A stretch of DNA of 34,745 bases from Candidatus Eiseniibacteriota bacterium (GCA_020849095.1 JADLGX010000239.1:1-34745), one strand, 5' to 3'; numbered from the stretch's first letter, positions 1 to 9,680 are shown. Notes: a model not told the origin generated them from the letters alone. A program made the numbers and translations.

Positions 1-594
1 GCCAACAACCCCGAGGATCCCGCGGCCGGCACCCGGCCGGTTCCCTTCTCGCGCGAGATCTGGATCGACGAGGACGACTTCCGCGAGGTGCCGCCGCCCA
101 AGTACTTCCGGCTCTCCCCCGGCATCGAGGTTCGGCTGCGCGGCGCCTACCTGATCCGCTGCACGAGCGTGGTCAAGGACTCCGCCGGCGCGGTCACCGA
201 AGTGCGCGCCACATACGACCCCGAAACCAAGAGCGGCAACGCGCCCGACGGGCGCAAGGTGAAGGCGACGATCCACTGGGTCTCGGCGCGCCATGCCCTC
301 GACGCCGAGGTCCGCGTCTACGACACGCTCTTCACCGCCGAGGATCCCGAGACGGCGGCGGACGGCGCCGACTTCGTGACCATCCTCAACCCCGCTTCGC
401 TCGTGGTGGTCCCGCACGCCAAGGTCGAGCCCGCGCTCGCCGACGCCAACCCGGGCACCCCGGTGCAGTTCGAGCGCGTGGGCTACTTCGTCGCCGACAT
501 CAAGGACTCCAGAGCGGACGCCCTCGTCTTCAATCGAACCGTGACGCTGAAGGACGCGTGGGCGCGCATCGAGAAGAAGCAGGCAAACGCGTGA
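1..594 (+). CDS. glnS: Glutaminyl-tRNA synthetase, C-terminal anticodon-binding region (5' truncated by window edge)
   Basis: Frame 1 is open from base 1 (ANNPEDPAAGTRPVPFSREIWIDEDDFREVPPPKYFRLSPGIEVRLRGAYLIRC...GRKVKATIHWVSARHALDAEVRVYDTLF...FVTILNPASLVV...VQFERVGYFVADIKDS...VFNRTVTLKDAW); matches the remembered E. coli GlnRS C-terminus motif by motif. The ORF-track start at 88 is internal. Confidence 0.95.
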   Translation, partial: ANNPEDPAAGTRPVPFSREIWIDEDDFREVPPPKYFRLSPGIEVRLRGAYLIRCTSVVKDSAGAVTEVRATYDPETKSGNAPDGRKVKATIHWVSARHALDAEVRVYDTLFTAEDPETAADGADFVTILNPASLVVVPHAKVEPALADANPGTPVQFERVGYFVADIKDSRADALVFNRTVTLKDAWARIEKKQANA

Positions 595-607
595 GCGCAC
601 TCTTCGC

Positions 608-2251
608 ATGATCTACTTCAGCAACGTCTCCAAGCAGTACGGCACGCAGATCCTGTTCGTCGAAACGGGCTTCCAGCTGAATCCGGGCGAGAAGGTCGGA
701 CTCGTCGGCCCCAACGGCGCCGGCAAGACGACCGTGTTCCGGATGATCACGGGCGAGGAGTCCCCGGACGAAGGGGACGTCACCGTCCCCAAGCGCATCA
801 GCATCGGCTACTACCGCCAGGACATCGGCGAGATGAGCGGGCGCTCGGTGCTCGACGAAGCCATCGCCGGCAGCGGCAACCTGGGCGACCTGCACCACGA
901 GCTCAAGGATCTCGAGCACGCGCTCGCCGATCCCGAGCGCGCGGACGAGATGGAGGCGATTCTCGACCGGTTCGGGCACGTGCAGGACGAGTACATGCGC
1001 CACGGCGGTTACGACCTGGAGTCGCGCGCCAAGGAGATCCTGCACGGCCTCGGGTTCGAGGACGAGCAGATCGAGGGCGACGTGGGCGCGCTGTCCGGCG
1101 GCTGGAAGATGCGCGTCGGCCTCGCCCGCATCCTGCTCGGCCGTCCCGATGTACTGCTCATGGACGAGCCCACCAACCATCTCGACATCGAGTCCATCCT
1201 GTGGCTCGAGAAGTTCATCCAGTCCTACGCCGGCGCGGTCCTGATGACCTGCCATGACAAGGACTTCATGAACCGCATCGTGGACCGCATTCTCGAGATC
1301 GACACGGGCGAGTTCACGAGCTACAGCGGCGACTACGACTTCTACGTGCGCGAGCGCGCCATCGCCGAGGCCAACCGCGAGGCAGCCTACGCCCGGCAGC
1401 AGGCCATGCTGGCCAAGGAGCGCCGCTTCATCGAGCGCTTCGCCGCGCACGCGGCCAAGGCCGCGCAGGTGCAGAGCCGGGTCAAGAAGCTCGACAAGAT
1501 CGAAGCCGTGGAGCTGCCCCGCCACCGCCACGTGGTGGAGTTCCGCTTCCGCCAGCCTCCCCGCTCCGGTGAGGACGTGGCCGAACTGCAGGGCATCCGC
1601 AAGGGTTACGGCGAGAAAGTCATCTACGACGGCTTCGACTTCCGCATCCGCCGCACCGAGCGCTGGTGCGTCATGGGGCGCAACGGCGCGGGCAAGAGCA
1701 CACTCCTCAAGATGGTGGCCGGAGCGGCCAAGCCCGATTCCGGCACGGTCAAGCTCGGCGCGAGCATGCGCATGGGCTACTTCGCGCAGCAATCGCTCGA
1801 GCTTCTCGATCCCAGCCGCACCGTGTTCGAGCAGCTGCAGCACGACTTCCCGCTCGAGGGGCAGGGTGTGATCAAGAACCTGCTCGGGGCGTTTCACTTC
1901 TCGGGCACCGACGTGGACAAGCCCATTCGCGTGCTGTCCGGCGGCGAGAAGTCCCGGCTCGTGCTGGCGGGCATCCTGTTCGACCCGCCCAACTTTCTCG
2001 TGCTCGACGAGCCCACGAACCATCTCGATCTCGAGACCAAGGAGATGCTCGTCGGCGCGCTCGAGAACTTCGAGGGCACGATGCTGTTCGTGAGCCACGA
2101 CCGCATGTTCCTGCGCGGGCTGGCCAACCGAGTGCTCGAACTGCGGCCGGGCGACGGCGAGCATCCGGCACAGCCACCGTTCGAGTACCTGGGGTCGTAT
2201 GCCGAGTACGTCGAGCGCACCGGCAGCGAGGCCTCGGGCGTCCACCAGTGA
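608..2251 (+). CDS. ABC-F family ATP-binding protein (two tandem ABC ATPase domains, no TM)
   Basis: Two Walker A (GPNGAGKT, GRNGAGKS), two signature motifs (LSGGWKMRVGLARILL, LSGGEKSRLVLAGILF), two DEPTNHLD Walker B, inter-domain linker rich in charged residues. Confidence 0.95.
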   Translation: MIYFSNVSKQYGTQILFVETGFQLNPGEKVGLVGPNGAGKTTVFRMITGEESPDEGDVTVPKRISIGYYRQDIGEMSGRSVLDEAIAGSGNLGDLHHELKDLEHALADPERADEMEAILDRFGHVQDEYMRHGGYDLESRAKEILHGLGFEDEQIEGDVGALSGGWKMRVGLARILLGRPDVLLMDEPTNHLDIESILWLEKFIQSYAGAVLMTCHDKDFMNRIVDRILEIDTGEFTSYSGDYDFYVRERAIAEANREAAYARQQAMLAKERRFIERFAAHAAKAAQVQSRVKKLDKIEAVELPRHRHVVEFRFRQPPRSGEDVAELQGIRKGYGEKVIYDGFDFRIRRTERWCVMGRNGAGKSTLLKMVAGAAKPDSGTVKLGASMRMGYFAQQSLELLDPSRTVFEQLQHDFPLEGQGVIKNLLGAFHFSGTDVDKPIRVLSGGEKSRLVLAGILFDPPNFLVLDEPTNHLDLETKEMLVGALENFEGTMLFVSHDRMFLRGLANRVLELRPGDGEHPAQPPFEYLGSYAEYVERTGSEASGVHQ

Positions 2252-2263
2252 CATCCGGCGGAG

Positions 2264-3151
2264 CTACACCACCCAGGCGGTGACGCCCCTCTCCTCCAGA
2301 TAGGCGCGCGCGTTCGGGCCCTGCAGGCAGGCGAGCGTGGCGAGCATGCCCGCTTCGGCGCACGTGGCGCCCAGCACCGTCACCGAGCGCGGCGCGCCGG
2401 CCACCGGCCAGCCGGTGCGCGGATCGAGAACGTGCCCGAGCCGCTCGCCCCGCCACGTCACGAAGCGCCGCGCGTCCCCGGTGGTGGCGAGCGCGCCCTG
2501 TCCGAGCTCGACCCGGTGGGGCGCCGCGGCGCCCGGCTGCTCCGGATCCTCCACACCGACGCCCCACGGCGCGCCCGAACGCCGCGCCCCGCTCGCGTGC
2601 AGGTCGCCACCGAAGTCCACGAGACAGGCGCAGCGGCCGTGCCCGGAAACGAGCGCGACGGCGCGGTCCACCGCGTACTCCTTCGCGATGCCGCCGAAGT
2701 CGATCTGCATGCCCACGGGCAGCGTGAGAAGACGTCCGTCCCAACCGACCCGCCGCCAGCCCACGTGCGACAGGGCTGCGCGAATCACCGTTTCGTCGGG
2801 AGCCGCCTCGCGGCCGTCGAAAGTCCACGCCCGCCGCAACACGCCCGACGTGATGTCGAACAGCCCGCCCGAGCTGGCATGGCACGTGGCCGCGTAATCG
2901 AGCAGCCGCGCCGTCTCCTCGTCCACGCGCTGCGGCTTTCCCGCTGCCTCGTGAATGCGGGCGAGCACGTTGTCGGTGCGGTAGCGGCTGAACTTTCGCT
3001 CGATGCGCAGCGCCTCTTCCTGGGCCACGCGCGCGAGGACCGAAGCTTCGCCGAGCCGGTCCACGTCGAGCAGCACCTCGCAGGGGCTCGCCATGGCGGT
3101 GAAGCGCGCCACCCAGCCGTCGTCCTTCCTCACGAGCACGGGAGCGCCCAT
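2264..3151 (-). CDS. apbE: FAD:protein FMN transferase (ApbE family)
   Basis: ApbE motifs: MQIDFGGIAKEYAVDRAV, DFGGDLHASG, ALATTGDARRF, GHVLDPRTGWPV. Start may be 3217 (ORF track) or the internal ATG at 3151 (MGAPVLVRKDDG). Confidence 0.88.
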   Translation of the reverse strand: MGAPVLVRKDDGWVARFTAMASPCEVLLDVDRLGEASVLARVAQEEALRIERKFSRYRTDNVLARIHEAAGKPQRVDEETARLLDYAATCHASSGGLFDITSGVLRRAWTFDGREAAPDETVIRAALSHVGWRRVGWDGRLLTLPVGMQIDFGGIAKEYAVDRAVALVSGHGRCACLVDFGGDLHASGARRSGAPWGVGVEDPEQPGAAAPHRVELGQGALATTGDARRFVTWRGERLGHVLDPRTGWPVAGAPRSVTVLGATCAEAGMLATLACLQGPNARAYLEERGVTAWVV

Positions 3152-3333
3152 CAGCGGGCTACCGAGCCGCGCGCACCGAAGCCGTCCCGCTGGTCCGCTC
3201 GAGCGTGTACATGGCAAGTCAGCATGGACGCGCCTCGAGCGAGCGGTGGAGTGGGTGGCGGAACCAGCGGGCGAAGGAACCGCGAGGATACGGCAATCGC
3301 CGGAATCTCGCGCGGATCCACCGCCTCTAGGGT

Positions 3334-3702
3334 TCAGCGCGGCTTCCGCGCCTTCGCCCCGCCCTGCCAGCGATGCTCCGCCATTCGCACGCGCCCGCGC
3401 GCGTCGAACGTCACGCCCTCGTTCTCGAGACGCAGGCGCTGCGTCAACGCTCCCCCCGGATCGAGCTTGCCCAGGCTGAGCATGCCCTGCGCATTCACCA
3501 CGCGGTGCCAGGGAACCGAATCCGGAGCCGAGGCATGCAGCGCGTAGCCCACGAGCCGCGCCTGCCGGGGCAGCCCCGCGACTTCGGCCACCTGGCCGTA
3601 AGAGCCCACCCTGCCGCGCGGGATCCGGCGCACCGTCGCCCAGATGCGCGCGTAGGTCGGGCTCTCCAGCGCGGGGCGCGCCACGAGCGCTCTGCGCTTC
3701 AT
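3334..3702 (-). CDS. MGMT-family alkyltransferase-like protein (ATL; catalytic Cys replaced by Trp)
   Basis: [106 protein letters not shown] in place of PCHRVV. ATG at 3702 overlaps the stop of the upstream gene (ATGA). Confidence 0.9.
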   Translation of the reverse strand: MKRRALVARPALESPTYARIWATVRRIPRGRVGSYGQVAEVAGLPRQARLVGYALHASAPDSVPWHRVVNAQGMLSLGKLDPGGALTQRLRLENEGVTFDARGRVRMAEHRWQGGAKARKPR

Positions 3703-4214
3703 GCGCTCTCCTCCGCCGGCGCTTCGGCGAGCAGCGCGTCCAGGTCCAGCGCGCCGGTCGTCATGGCGAGCGCACCCGATCGATCCCGCGGCCACTCCTC
3801 GCGAGGGCGGTCCACGTACAACTCGATCCCGTTTCCGTCCGGATCGGCCAGGTAGAGGGCCTCGCTCACGCCATGATCGCTCGCGCCCTGCAGCGGCACG
3901 CGCGCACGCACCAGCCGGCGCAGCGCATCGGCGAGTGCGGCGCGTGAGGGATAGAGGATGGCGACGTGATACAGCCCGGTCGTGCCCGGCGCCGGCGCCG
4001 CCCCGCCGAGGCTCTCCCAGGTGTTCAGCCCGATGTGGTGGTGATACCCGCCCGCCGAGACGAATGCCGCGCCGGGTCCGTACCGCTGGACCAGTTCGAA
4101 CCCGAGCACCCCGCAGTAGAACCGCAGCGCGCGTTCGAGGTCGGACACTTTGAGATGGACGTGCCCGATACGTGTTTCGGGGTGAATCGGGCGGGCGATG
4201 CGGACTTCGGCCAT
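3699..4214 (-). CDS. VOC (glyoxalase/bleomycin resistance/extradiol dioxygenase) family protein
   Basis: [32 protein letters not shown]...[10 protein letters not shown]...[12 protein letters not shown]...[22 protein letters not shown]. Start at 4214 preceded by GGAGGT on the minus strand. Confidence 0.9.
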   Translation of the reverse strand: MAEVRIARPIHPETRIGHVHLKVSDLERALRFYCGVLGFELVQRYGPGAAFVSAGGYHHHIGLNTWESLGGAAPAPGTTGLYHVAILYPSRAALADALRRLVRARVPLQGASDHGVSEALYLADPDGNGIELYVDRPREEWPRDRSGALAMTTGALDLDALLAEAPAEESA

Positions 4215-4337
4215 CGGGACCTCCACGAGTGTGAGCGACCGAGCGGACGCAAAGAGATAACCGATGGACGCTCCGGAGCGAAACACGCTTCGCTCGCCGG
4301 CGGCGCGCTGCTAGCCTGCGCACCAAAGGAGGTGTGC

Positions 4338-4826
4338 ATGTCGCATGACCATTCGCCGGCCGCGGCCGGCGCGCCCGAACACGTTCGCGTCCGGATCCGC
4401 CGCCTGGATCACGCCGAAGGGATTCCCCTGCCCGCCTACGAATCCGAGGGGGCTGCGGGCATGGACGCGCGCGCGGCGATCACCCAGCCCATCGACCTGG
4501 GGCCGGGCGACATCGTGCGCATACCCACCGGATTCGCGATCGAACTGCCGCCCGGATTCGAGCTGCAGATCCGTCCCCGGTCCGGCCTGGGCACCCGCCA
4601 TGGCGTGACGCTTCCCAACAGCCCCGCCACGATCGACAGCGACTACCGGGGCGAGATCGTGATCGCGCTCATCAACCACGGACACTCGCCGTTTCGCATC
4701 GAGCCGGGCATGCGGATCGCCCAGATGGTGCTCGCCCGCGTCCCGCGCGTGCTGTGGGCGGAGGCGAAGGAACTGGGCGAAACCCATCGGGGCGCCGGAG
4801 GGTTCGGCCACACCGGCACGGCCTGA
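4338..4826 (+). CDS. dut: dUTP diphosphatase (dUTPase)
   Basis: Trimeric dUTPase motifs: [68 protein letters not shown] 4338 follows AAAGGAGGTG. Confidence 0.96.
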   Translation: MSHDHSPAAAGAPEHVRVRIRRLDHAEGIPLPAYESEGAAGMDARAAITQPIDLGPGDIVRIPTGFAIELPPGFELQIRPRSGLGTRHGVTLPNSPATIDSDYRGEIVIALINHGHSPFRIEPGMRIAQMVLARVPRVLWAEAKELGETHRGAGGFGHTGTA

Positions 4827-4835
4827 GCCCGGTGG

Positions 4836-5276
4836 TCAGACCGAAAGCTCGCCCCGGATGTAGGCGGTGAGATACCGGATCTCCACCTCCTGCTCGGCCG
4901 CCAGCGACTGCACCAGGTCTCCGATCGACACGACGCCGCACATTCCGCCCGGACCCACGACCGGCAGGTGACGGATGCGCTCCTGCGTCATGAGCGTCAT
5001 CGCATCATGCACCGTGGCGCCGTTCTCGATGCAGATCACCTGCGCGGTCATCACTTCCCTCACCCGGGTCTGCTCCACGTCTCGCCCAGCGAGGGCCACG
5101 CGGCGCGCGAGGTCGCGCTCGGTGAAGATCCCCGCCACGTCGGAGCCGCGCAAGACCACGAGCGAGCCCGTGTTGTGGCGTTCCATCTCCGCGAGCGCGG
5201 CGATCACGGTCGCGTCTTCGGGAATGGTGAACACCTGCGAACCTTTGTGGGCGAGAATGTCGCTGATGCGGGACAT
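4836..5276 (-). CDS. CBS domain-pair protein
   Basis: MSRISDILAHKGSQVFTIPEDATVIAALAEMERHNTGSLVVLRGSDVAGIFTERDLARRV...VREVMTAQVICIENGATVHDAMTLMTQERIRHLPVVGPGGMCGVVSIGDLV; start ATG 5276 with GGAGGTGATC just upstream. Confidence 0.93.
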   Translation of the reverse strand: MSRISDILAHKGSQVFTIPEDATVIAALAEMERHNTGSLVVLRGSDVAGIFTERDLARRVALAGRDVEQTRVREVMTAQVICIENGATVHDAMTLMTQERIRHLPVVGPGGMCGVVSIGDLVQSLAAEQEVEIRYLTAYIRGELSV

Positions 5277-5460
5277 GATCACCTCCGGATGGGGTGGGCG
5301 AGCGGCCGCTTCGCGGCACCGGCATGGTCGCCCTCGGCGGCGCCCACCGCCAGTGGGAAACGCCGGCCGCTTGACCGGCGTTCGTCCCGCATCCGGGACG
5401 CCCGGCAGGCACGCCCGCGCGCCCGCTCCGTCCCCCGAGCCCGACGACCGGCGAACGAAG

Positions 5461-5484
5461 GGCCCGCGCCGGGTGGCGCGGGCC
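5461..5484 (-). terminator. Perfect 10-bp GC hairpin, terminator-like, just downstream of the PilZ gene
   Basis: ggcccgcgcc-gggt-ggcgcgggcc; stem perfect, but T tract is weak on either strand (strand assignment from gene context). Confidence 0.5.
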
Positions 5485-5501
5485 TTCCTGCTCTCGCCCG
5501 G

Positions 5502-5888
5502 TCAGCCCAGGCGGCGAATCCCGATGTGCTCGCGGAACTCGCGCTCCACTCGTTCGGGGTCGTGCGAGTTGAGCAGCACCAGGTTGCGCAGGTGCTCGTA
5601 GCTTTCGAGCGGAAGCTCGACGAACTCGATGCCCATTCCGTCCTCGTCCGAACTGACGATACGGGCCTCGACCTTGAAATGCAGGGCGTCTTCTTCGTCC
5701 TCGGTGAAGAGCGTCAGGTGGTGGCGGCTCTGGGCCGGCAACGCCTCGAACGTGGAGGCATGACAACCGCGCATGCTCAGGTTGTTGATCTCGGCCGTGA
5801 GGAGCTCCTCCCCGGCCTCGTTCGTGAACGTCCCCCAGATATGCACGGGCACGCGGGTGAACTCGCGATGGTAGTTCGGTTCCGTCAT
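5502..5888 (-). CDS. PilZ domain-containing protein
   Basis: MTEPNYHREFTRVPVHIWGTFTNEAGEELLTAEINNLSMRGCHASTFEALP...VEARIVSSDEDGMGIEFVELPLESYEHLRNLV; R-x3-R / NLSxxG / GxGIEF pattern of PilZ, with the first arginine box (REFTR) slightly divergent. Confidence 0.85.
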   Translation of the reverse strand: MTEPNYHREFTRVPVHIWGTFTNEAGEELLTAEINNLSMRGCHASTFEALPAQSRHHLTLFTEDEEDALHFKVEARIVSSDEDGMGIEFVELPLESYEHLRNLVLLNSHDPERVEREFREHIGIRRLG

Positions 5889-6093
5889 GGCTCCCCCCTC
5901 TCGATACCGGTCCGCCGGGGTTCCGTCCGCGCTCCCGGCCGGCAACCCTCCCACAGCCGGATTCTCGGTCGCCCGGCGTGGCGGCTGGAGAGGTGATTTG
6001 GGCGCCCCGCCACCGCCGCGTTGGTGGGCATTTTGCCGCCGGACGCGCTCCAGCCGGCGCGCCGGGTGGCCGGGCTCTGGTAGGCTGCGGCCC

Positions 6094-7428
6094 ATGAAAT
6101 CCTTCCGATTCGTCATGCCCGCCCTCGCGCTCGCCGCGACGCTGCTGCTGACCGCCGCGCCCGTCTTCGCCGCCACCGGTGCGGTCGAATGGGTGCACGA
6201 CGACTACGCCAAGGCCGTCCGGATCGCCCGGGAGCGCAAGGTGCCGCTCTTCGTGGACATCTGGGCTCCCTGGTGCCACACCTGCCGCTCGATGTGGGCG
6301 TATGTCCTCAACGAGCCTTCGCTCTCGCGCCATGCCGGCCAGTTCGTGTTCCTGAGCGTGGACACCGAGAAGCCGGCCAACGCCTCGTTCCGTGGCCGGT
6401 TCCCGGCCGACGCGCTGCCCTCCTTCTACGTGATGGACCCCGTGGCCGAGCGCATCTCGGTCCGCTGGGTGGGCGGCATGACGATCGCGCAGTTGCACGC
6501 CCTGCTCGACGACGCCGCCATCGGCGGCCGCGCACCGCGAGCCCTCGTGCGCTCGATCGCCCGGGCCGACAGCCTCTACGCGGACAACCAGCACGCGGCG
6601 GCCGCCGCTGCTTTCGGTGAGGTCCTGGCCACCGCGCCGGAAGGCTGGCCGGGTTACTCCCGGGCGGTGGAGTCCCGCATGTACGCCCTGTCGCGGTCCG
6701 ACGGCTGGGCGGAGGGCGTGGCGCTCGCGCGCGCGGCGCTTCCCCGCCTCGGCCGCTCACCGTCCGCTCTCGTGGTCGCCTCGAGCGCCCTCGCGTGCGC
6801 GCGTGAGCTCCCGGCCGGCGACACGGGCAAGGCGGGAGCCGTCGCCGAATTCGAGGCGGCCACCCGGTCGCTCGTGAGCGACTTCAGCTTCTCCACCGCC
6901 GCGGACGACCGCTCCGGGGCGTGGATCGAAATCCTCACCACGCGCCAGGAGGCCGGGGACTCGGTCGGCGCCCGCGCCAGCGCGCGCGCCTGGTCGGAGT
7001 TTCTCGACGCCGAAGCCGCGAAGGCCGGCTCACCCGAGCAGCGGGCGGTCTTCGATCCGCACCGGCTGTCCGCCTACCTGGAACTCGGGGAGGCCGACCG
7101 CGCCGTTCCCATGCTCCAGCAGTCGGAGCGCGACCTGCCGGGCGACTACAACCCGAGCCAGCGGCTCGCAACCGCCTACAAGGCGCTCCGCAAGTGGGAC
7201 GAGGCGCTGGCCGCTTCGGACCGCGCCATGGCGCTGGCCTACGGGCCGCGCAAGATGCTGCTCTACACGACGCGCGCCGATATCTTCGCCGGCAAGCAGG
7301 ATCTCGCGGCGGAGCGCAGGACGGTCGAGGAGGGCATCGCGTTCGGCCAGGCGCTGCCGGAATCGCAGCGCCCCGCGCGCGCGCTGGAGGCCATGCGCAA
7401 GCGGCTGGAGAAGCTCGCTACTCCCTGA
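6094..7428 (+). CDS. Secreted thioredoxin-fold protein with C-terminal TPR-like region
   Basis: Signal peptide MKSFRFVMPALALAATLLLTAAPVFA; VPLFVDIWAPWCHTCRSMWAYVLN (WCHTC redox motif), DALPSFYVMDP; helical TPR-like repeats to the C-terminus. Start ATG 6094 rather than 5887. Confidence 0.88.
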   Translation: MKSFRFVMPALALAATLLLTAAPVFAATGAVEWVHDDYAKAVRIARERKVPLFVDIWAPWCHTCRSMWAYVLNEPSLSRHAGQFVFLSVDTEKPANASFRGRFPADALPSFYVMDPVAERISVRWVGGMTIAQLHALLDDAAIGGRAPRALVRSIARADSLYADNQHAAAAAAFGEVLATAPEGWPGYSRAVESRMYALSRSDGWAEGVALARAALPRLGRSPSALVVASSALACARELPAGDTGKAGAVAEFEAATRSLVSDFSFSTAADDRSGAWIEILTTRQEAGDSVGARASARAWSEFLDAEAAKAGSPEQRAVFDPHRLSAYLELGEADRAVPMLQQSERDLPGDYNPSQRLATAYKALRKWDEALAASDRAMALAYGPRKMLLYTTRADIFAGKQDLAAERRTVEEGIAFGQALPESQRPARALEAMRKRLEKLATP

Positions 7429-7936
7429 CCTCGAACGCCATCAGCGCCTCGACACGGGCGGGTGCGAGCTTCGCGCGCCCGCCCAGTCCCACCAGTTCCA
7501 CCGGAAACAGCGCGGCGCTCACTCGAGCCCCCAGCTGCTCGACCAGCCCGATGGTCGCCGCGGCCGTGCCGCCCGTGGCGAGCAGGTCGTCCACGACGAC
7601 CACTTCCCAGCCGCGCTTGAGGGCGTCGGCATGCAGCTCGAGCGTGTCCTCGCCGTACTCGAGCGAATAGACCTGGCGCACCGTCTTGCCCGGCAGCTTG
7701 CCGAACTTGCGCGCCGGGACGAACGGCACGTTCCACAGCTGCGCGAGCGGCGCGCCGAAGATGAAGCCGCGCGATTCGATCGCCACGACGGCGTCCGGCT
7801 TGCCGACGCGCGCCGCCAGCTGGCGCACCGACTCCGCGAACGCCGCGGGATCTCCGATGAGCGGCGTGATGTCCTTGAAGAGGATGCCCTTGCGTGGGAA
7901 GTCCGGAACGTCGCGGATGTACGAGCGCAGGTCCAT
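7418..7936 (-). CDS. apt: Adenine phosphoribosyltransferase
   Basis: MDLRSYIRDVPDFPRKGILFKDITPLIGDP...VVAIESRGFIFGAPLA...VPARKFGKLPGKT...VVVVDDLLATGGTAAATIGLVEQLGA. Convergent 11-nt 3' overlap with the upstream + gene. Confidence 0.97.
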   Translation of the reverse strand: MDLRSYIRDVPDFPRKGILFKDITPLIGDPAAFAESVRQLAARVGKPDAVVAIESRGFIFGAPLAQLWNVPFVPARKFGKLPGKTVRQVYSLEYGEDTLELHADALKRGWEVVVVDDLLATGGTAAATIGLVEQLGARVSAALFPVELVGLGGRAKLAPARVEALMAFEVRE

Positions 7937-7945
7937 TGGCGGCTC

Positions 7946-9046
7946 CTAGTGAACGGTCGTGCCCGTGCTGCGGTCCATGTCGGCGAGGTCGATGGCCTCG
8001 CGCAACTTCTGCAACGCCCGCGCCTCGATCTGGCGCACGCGCTCGCGCGAGATGCCGAAGTGATCTCCGGTCTCCTGCAGCGACCGCGCGTCGCCGTCGT
8101 AGAAGCCGTAGCGGATGCGGATGACCTGCTCCTCACGCTGGCCGAGCGAGCGCAGCAGGCGGTCGATCTTTTCGTGCTCCAGCTGCAGCTCGACGAGGCG
8201 CTCGACGGAGGCCGGCGCCTGCCCCAGTTGCTCGGCGGACAGCTCCTCGAACGCGTCCACGCCCTCGCTGTTGTCGAGCGACTGCATGCCCGCCACCAGC
8301 GCGCGCAGGCGTTCGGCGCGCGGCATGCTGATGTCGAGTTCGTGCGCGATCTCCTCGAGCATCGGCTCGCGGCCGAGCCGGCCCGACAGTTGGCGCATCA
8401 CGATCACGAAGCGGTTGATCTGGCGGAACATCTGCACCGGAATGCGCACGGAACGCGACTGCTCAGCCAGCCCGCGCAGGATGCTCTGGCGGATCCAGAT
8501 CGAGGCGTAGGTCGAAAAGCGCAATCCGCGCTCGGGCTCGAAGCCGTCCACCGCGTGGATGAGCCCGATGTTGCCCTCCTCGATCAGATCGAGAAAAGCC
8601 AGGCCGCGGTTGCGGTACTGCCGCGCGAGATGAACGACCAGCCGGAGATTGGCGAGGATCAGCTGCTTGCGCGCGAGTTCGTCACCGCCGCGCGAGCGCA
8701 CCGAGAGCGCGAGAGTCTCGGCATGCGCGAGCAGCTTCACGCGGCCGATCTGGTCCAGGTAGATGTCGAGCAGGTCGCGTTCGGCCTCACCGGCGAACTG
8801 ACGCCGCTCGATGCGTCCCGGCGCCGCCTCTTCGCTCTCTTCGTCCGGCATGCGGATGCCGAGCGAAGCCAGCGAGGCGCGGAAGGACTCGAACTGCGCC
8901 TGGTCGAAGGCCTCGTCGAGCAGCAGCGACTCGTATTCCCTGCTCGTCAGCTCGCCGCGCGCGACGGCTTCCTGGCGCGCGGAAGCGAGCCGCGAGCGGA
9001 ACGGGACGAGGACGGGTCCTTCCATGATTTCCTTCGTCATGATCAT
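7946..9046 (-). CDS. RNA polymerase sigma-70 factor (RpoD/RpoS-like, group 1/2)
   Basis: Region 1.2 [21 protein letters not shown]; region 2 [74 protein letters not shown]; region 4 [43 protein letters not shown] 9046 overlaps the upstream stop (ATGA). Confidence 0.95.
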   Translation of the reverse strand: MIMTKEIMEGPVLVPFRSRLASARQEAVARGELTSREYESLLLDEAFDQAQFESFRASLASLGIRMPDEESEEAAPGRIERRQFAGEAERDLLDIYLDQIGRVKLLAHAETLALSVRSRGGDELARKQLILANLRLVVHLARQYRNRGLAFLDLIEEGNIGLIHAVDGFEPERGLRFSTYASIWIRQSILRGLAEQSRSVRIPVQMFRQINRFVIVMRQLSGRLGREPMLEEIAHELDISMPRAERLRALVAGMQSLDNSEGVDAFEELSAEQLGQAPASVERLVELQLEHEKIDRLLRSLGQREEQVIRIRYGFYDGDARSLQETGDHFGISRERVRQIEARALQKLREAIDLADMDRSTGTTVH

Positions 9047-9315
9047 CCGACGATCGAGAAGCCGGCGTAACGGGCCGGGCCCTCGCTCCATGATTCATCG
9101 ATGGGTTCGACACGCGCGCTCACGGGACCGCTGCGCACGTCCTCGGCGAATGCCACGAGCACCTCGGCATCGCCCTCGGCGTTGATTTCCACGGTGCCGT
9201 CCGCGGCGTTGCGCACCGTGCCGGTGACGCCGTGACGTCCGGCGCACTGGTGCACGAACCAACGCATGCCCACACCCTGCACGCGGCCTCCGAGCCGCAT
9301 CTGAAGTCGACGCAT
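9043..9315 (-). CDS. Acylphosphatase
   Basis: [49 protein letters not shown]...YAGFSIVG; GRVQGVGxRWFV and GTVRNxxDGTVE motifs. Confidence 0.92.
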   Translation of the reverse strand: MRRLQMRLGGRVQGVGMRWFVHQCAGRHGVTGTVRNAADGTVEINAEGDAEVLVAFAEDVRSGPVSARVEPIDESWSEGPARYAGFSIVG

Positions 9316-9377
9316 GGGCGCAGGATGGACTTTGCGCACGTCGCGAGGCAAGCCGGGGAGTGAGAACCGACAAGGAA

Positions 9378-9405
9378 GCGGACCCGCTCGCGAGAGCGGG
9401 TCCGC
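9378..9405 (-). terminator. Rho-independent terminator-like hairpin 3' of tRNA-Pro(CGG)
   Basis: Perfect 12-bp stem gcggacccgctc-gcga-gagcgggtccgc; minus-strand tail TTCCTTGTCGGTTCTC is moderately T-rich. Confidence 0.75.
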
Positions 9406-9412
9406 TCGAAGA

Positions 9413-9489
<77 letters not shown>

Positions 9490-9637
9490 ACAGGAGAGCT
9501 ATTTGGTGGCCGCGCGGTCCGGCGGGTCCGGGAGGGCCCGTCGATTGCAGTGCAGGCACGAACCCCGGTCGGATTCCCTCATCGCGAGCTGGGCGGATGC
9601 GGGAACCGGTGTGTGCCTGACCGTTGCGGCGGCGAGG

Positions 9638-9667
9638 AAGCTAGCACACGGTTGGAAGTCCTGCCAA
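9638..9667 (-). promoter_or_regulatory. Candidate sigma-70 promoter for the tRNA-Pro(CGG) transcript
   Basis: Minus strand TTGGCA - 18 nt - TAGCTT. Confidence 0.55.
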
Positions 9668-9680
9668 GCCACGGCCCGAA

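Noticed and set aside
530-2254. 574-aa ORF antisense to the ABC-F gene
   Set aside because: Compositionally biased (Ala/Leu/Val/His-rich), no domain, exactly shadows an unmistakable ABC-F gene; typical GC-rich antisense frame.
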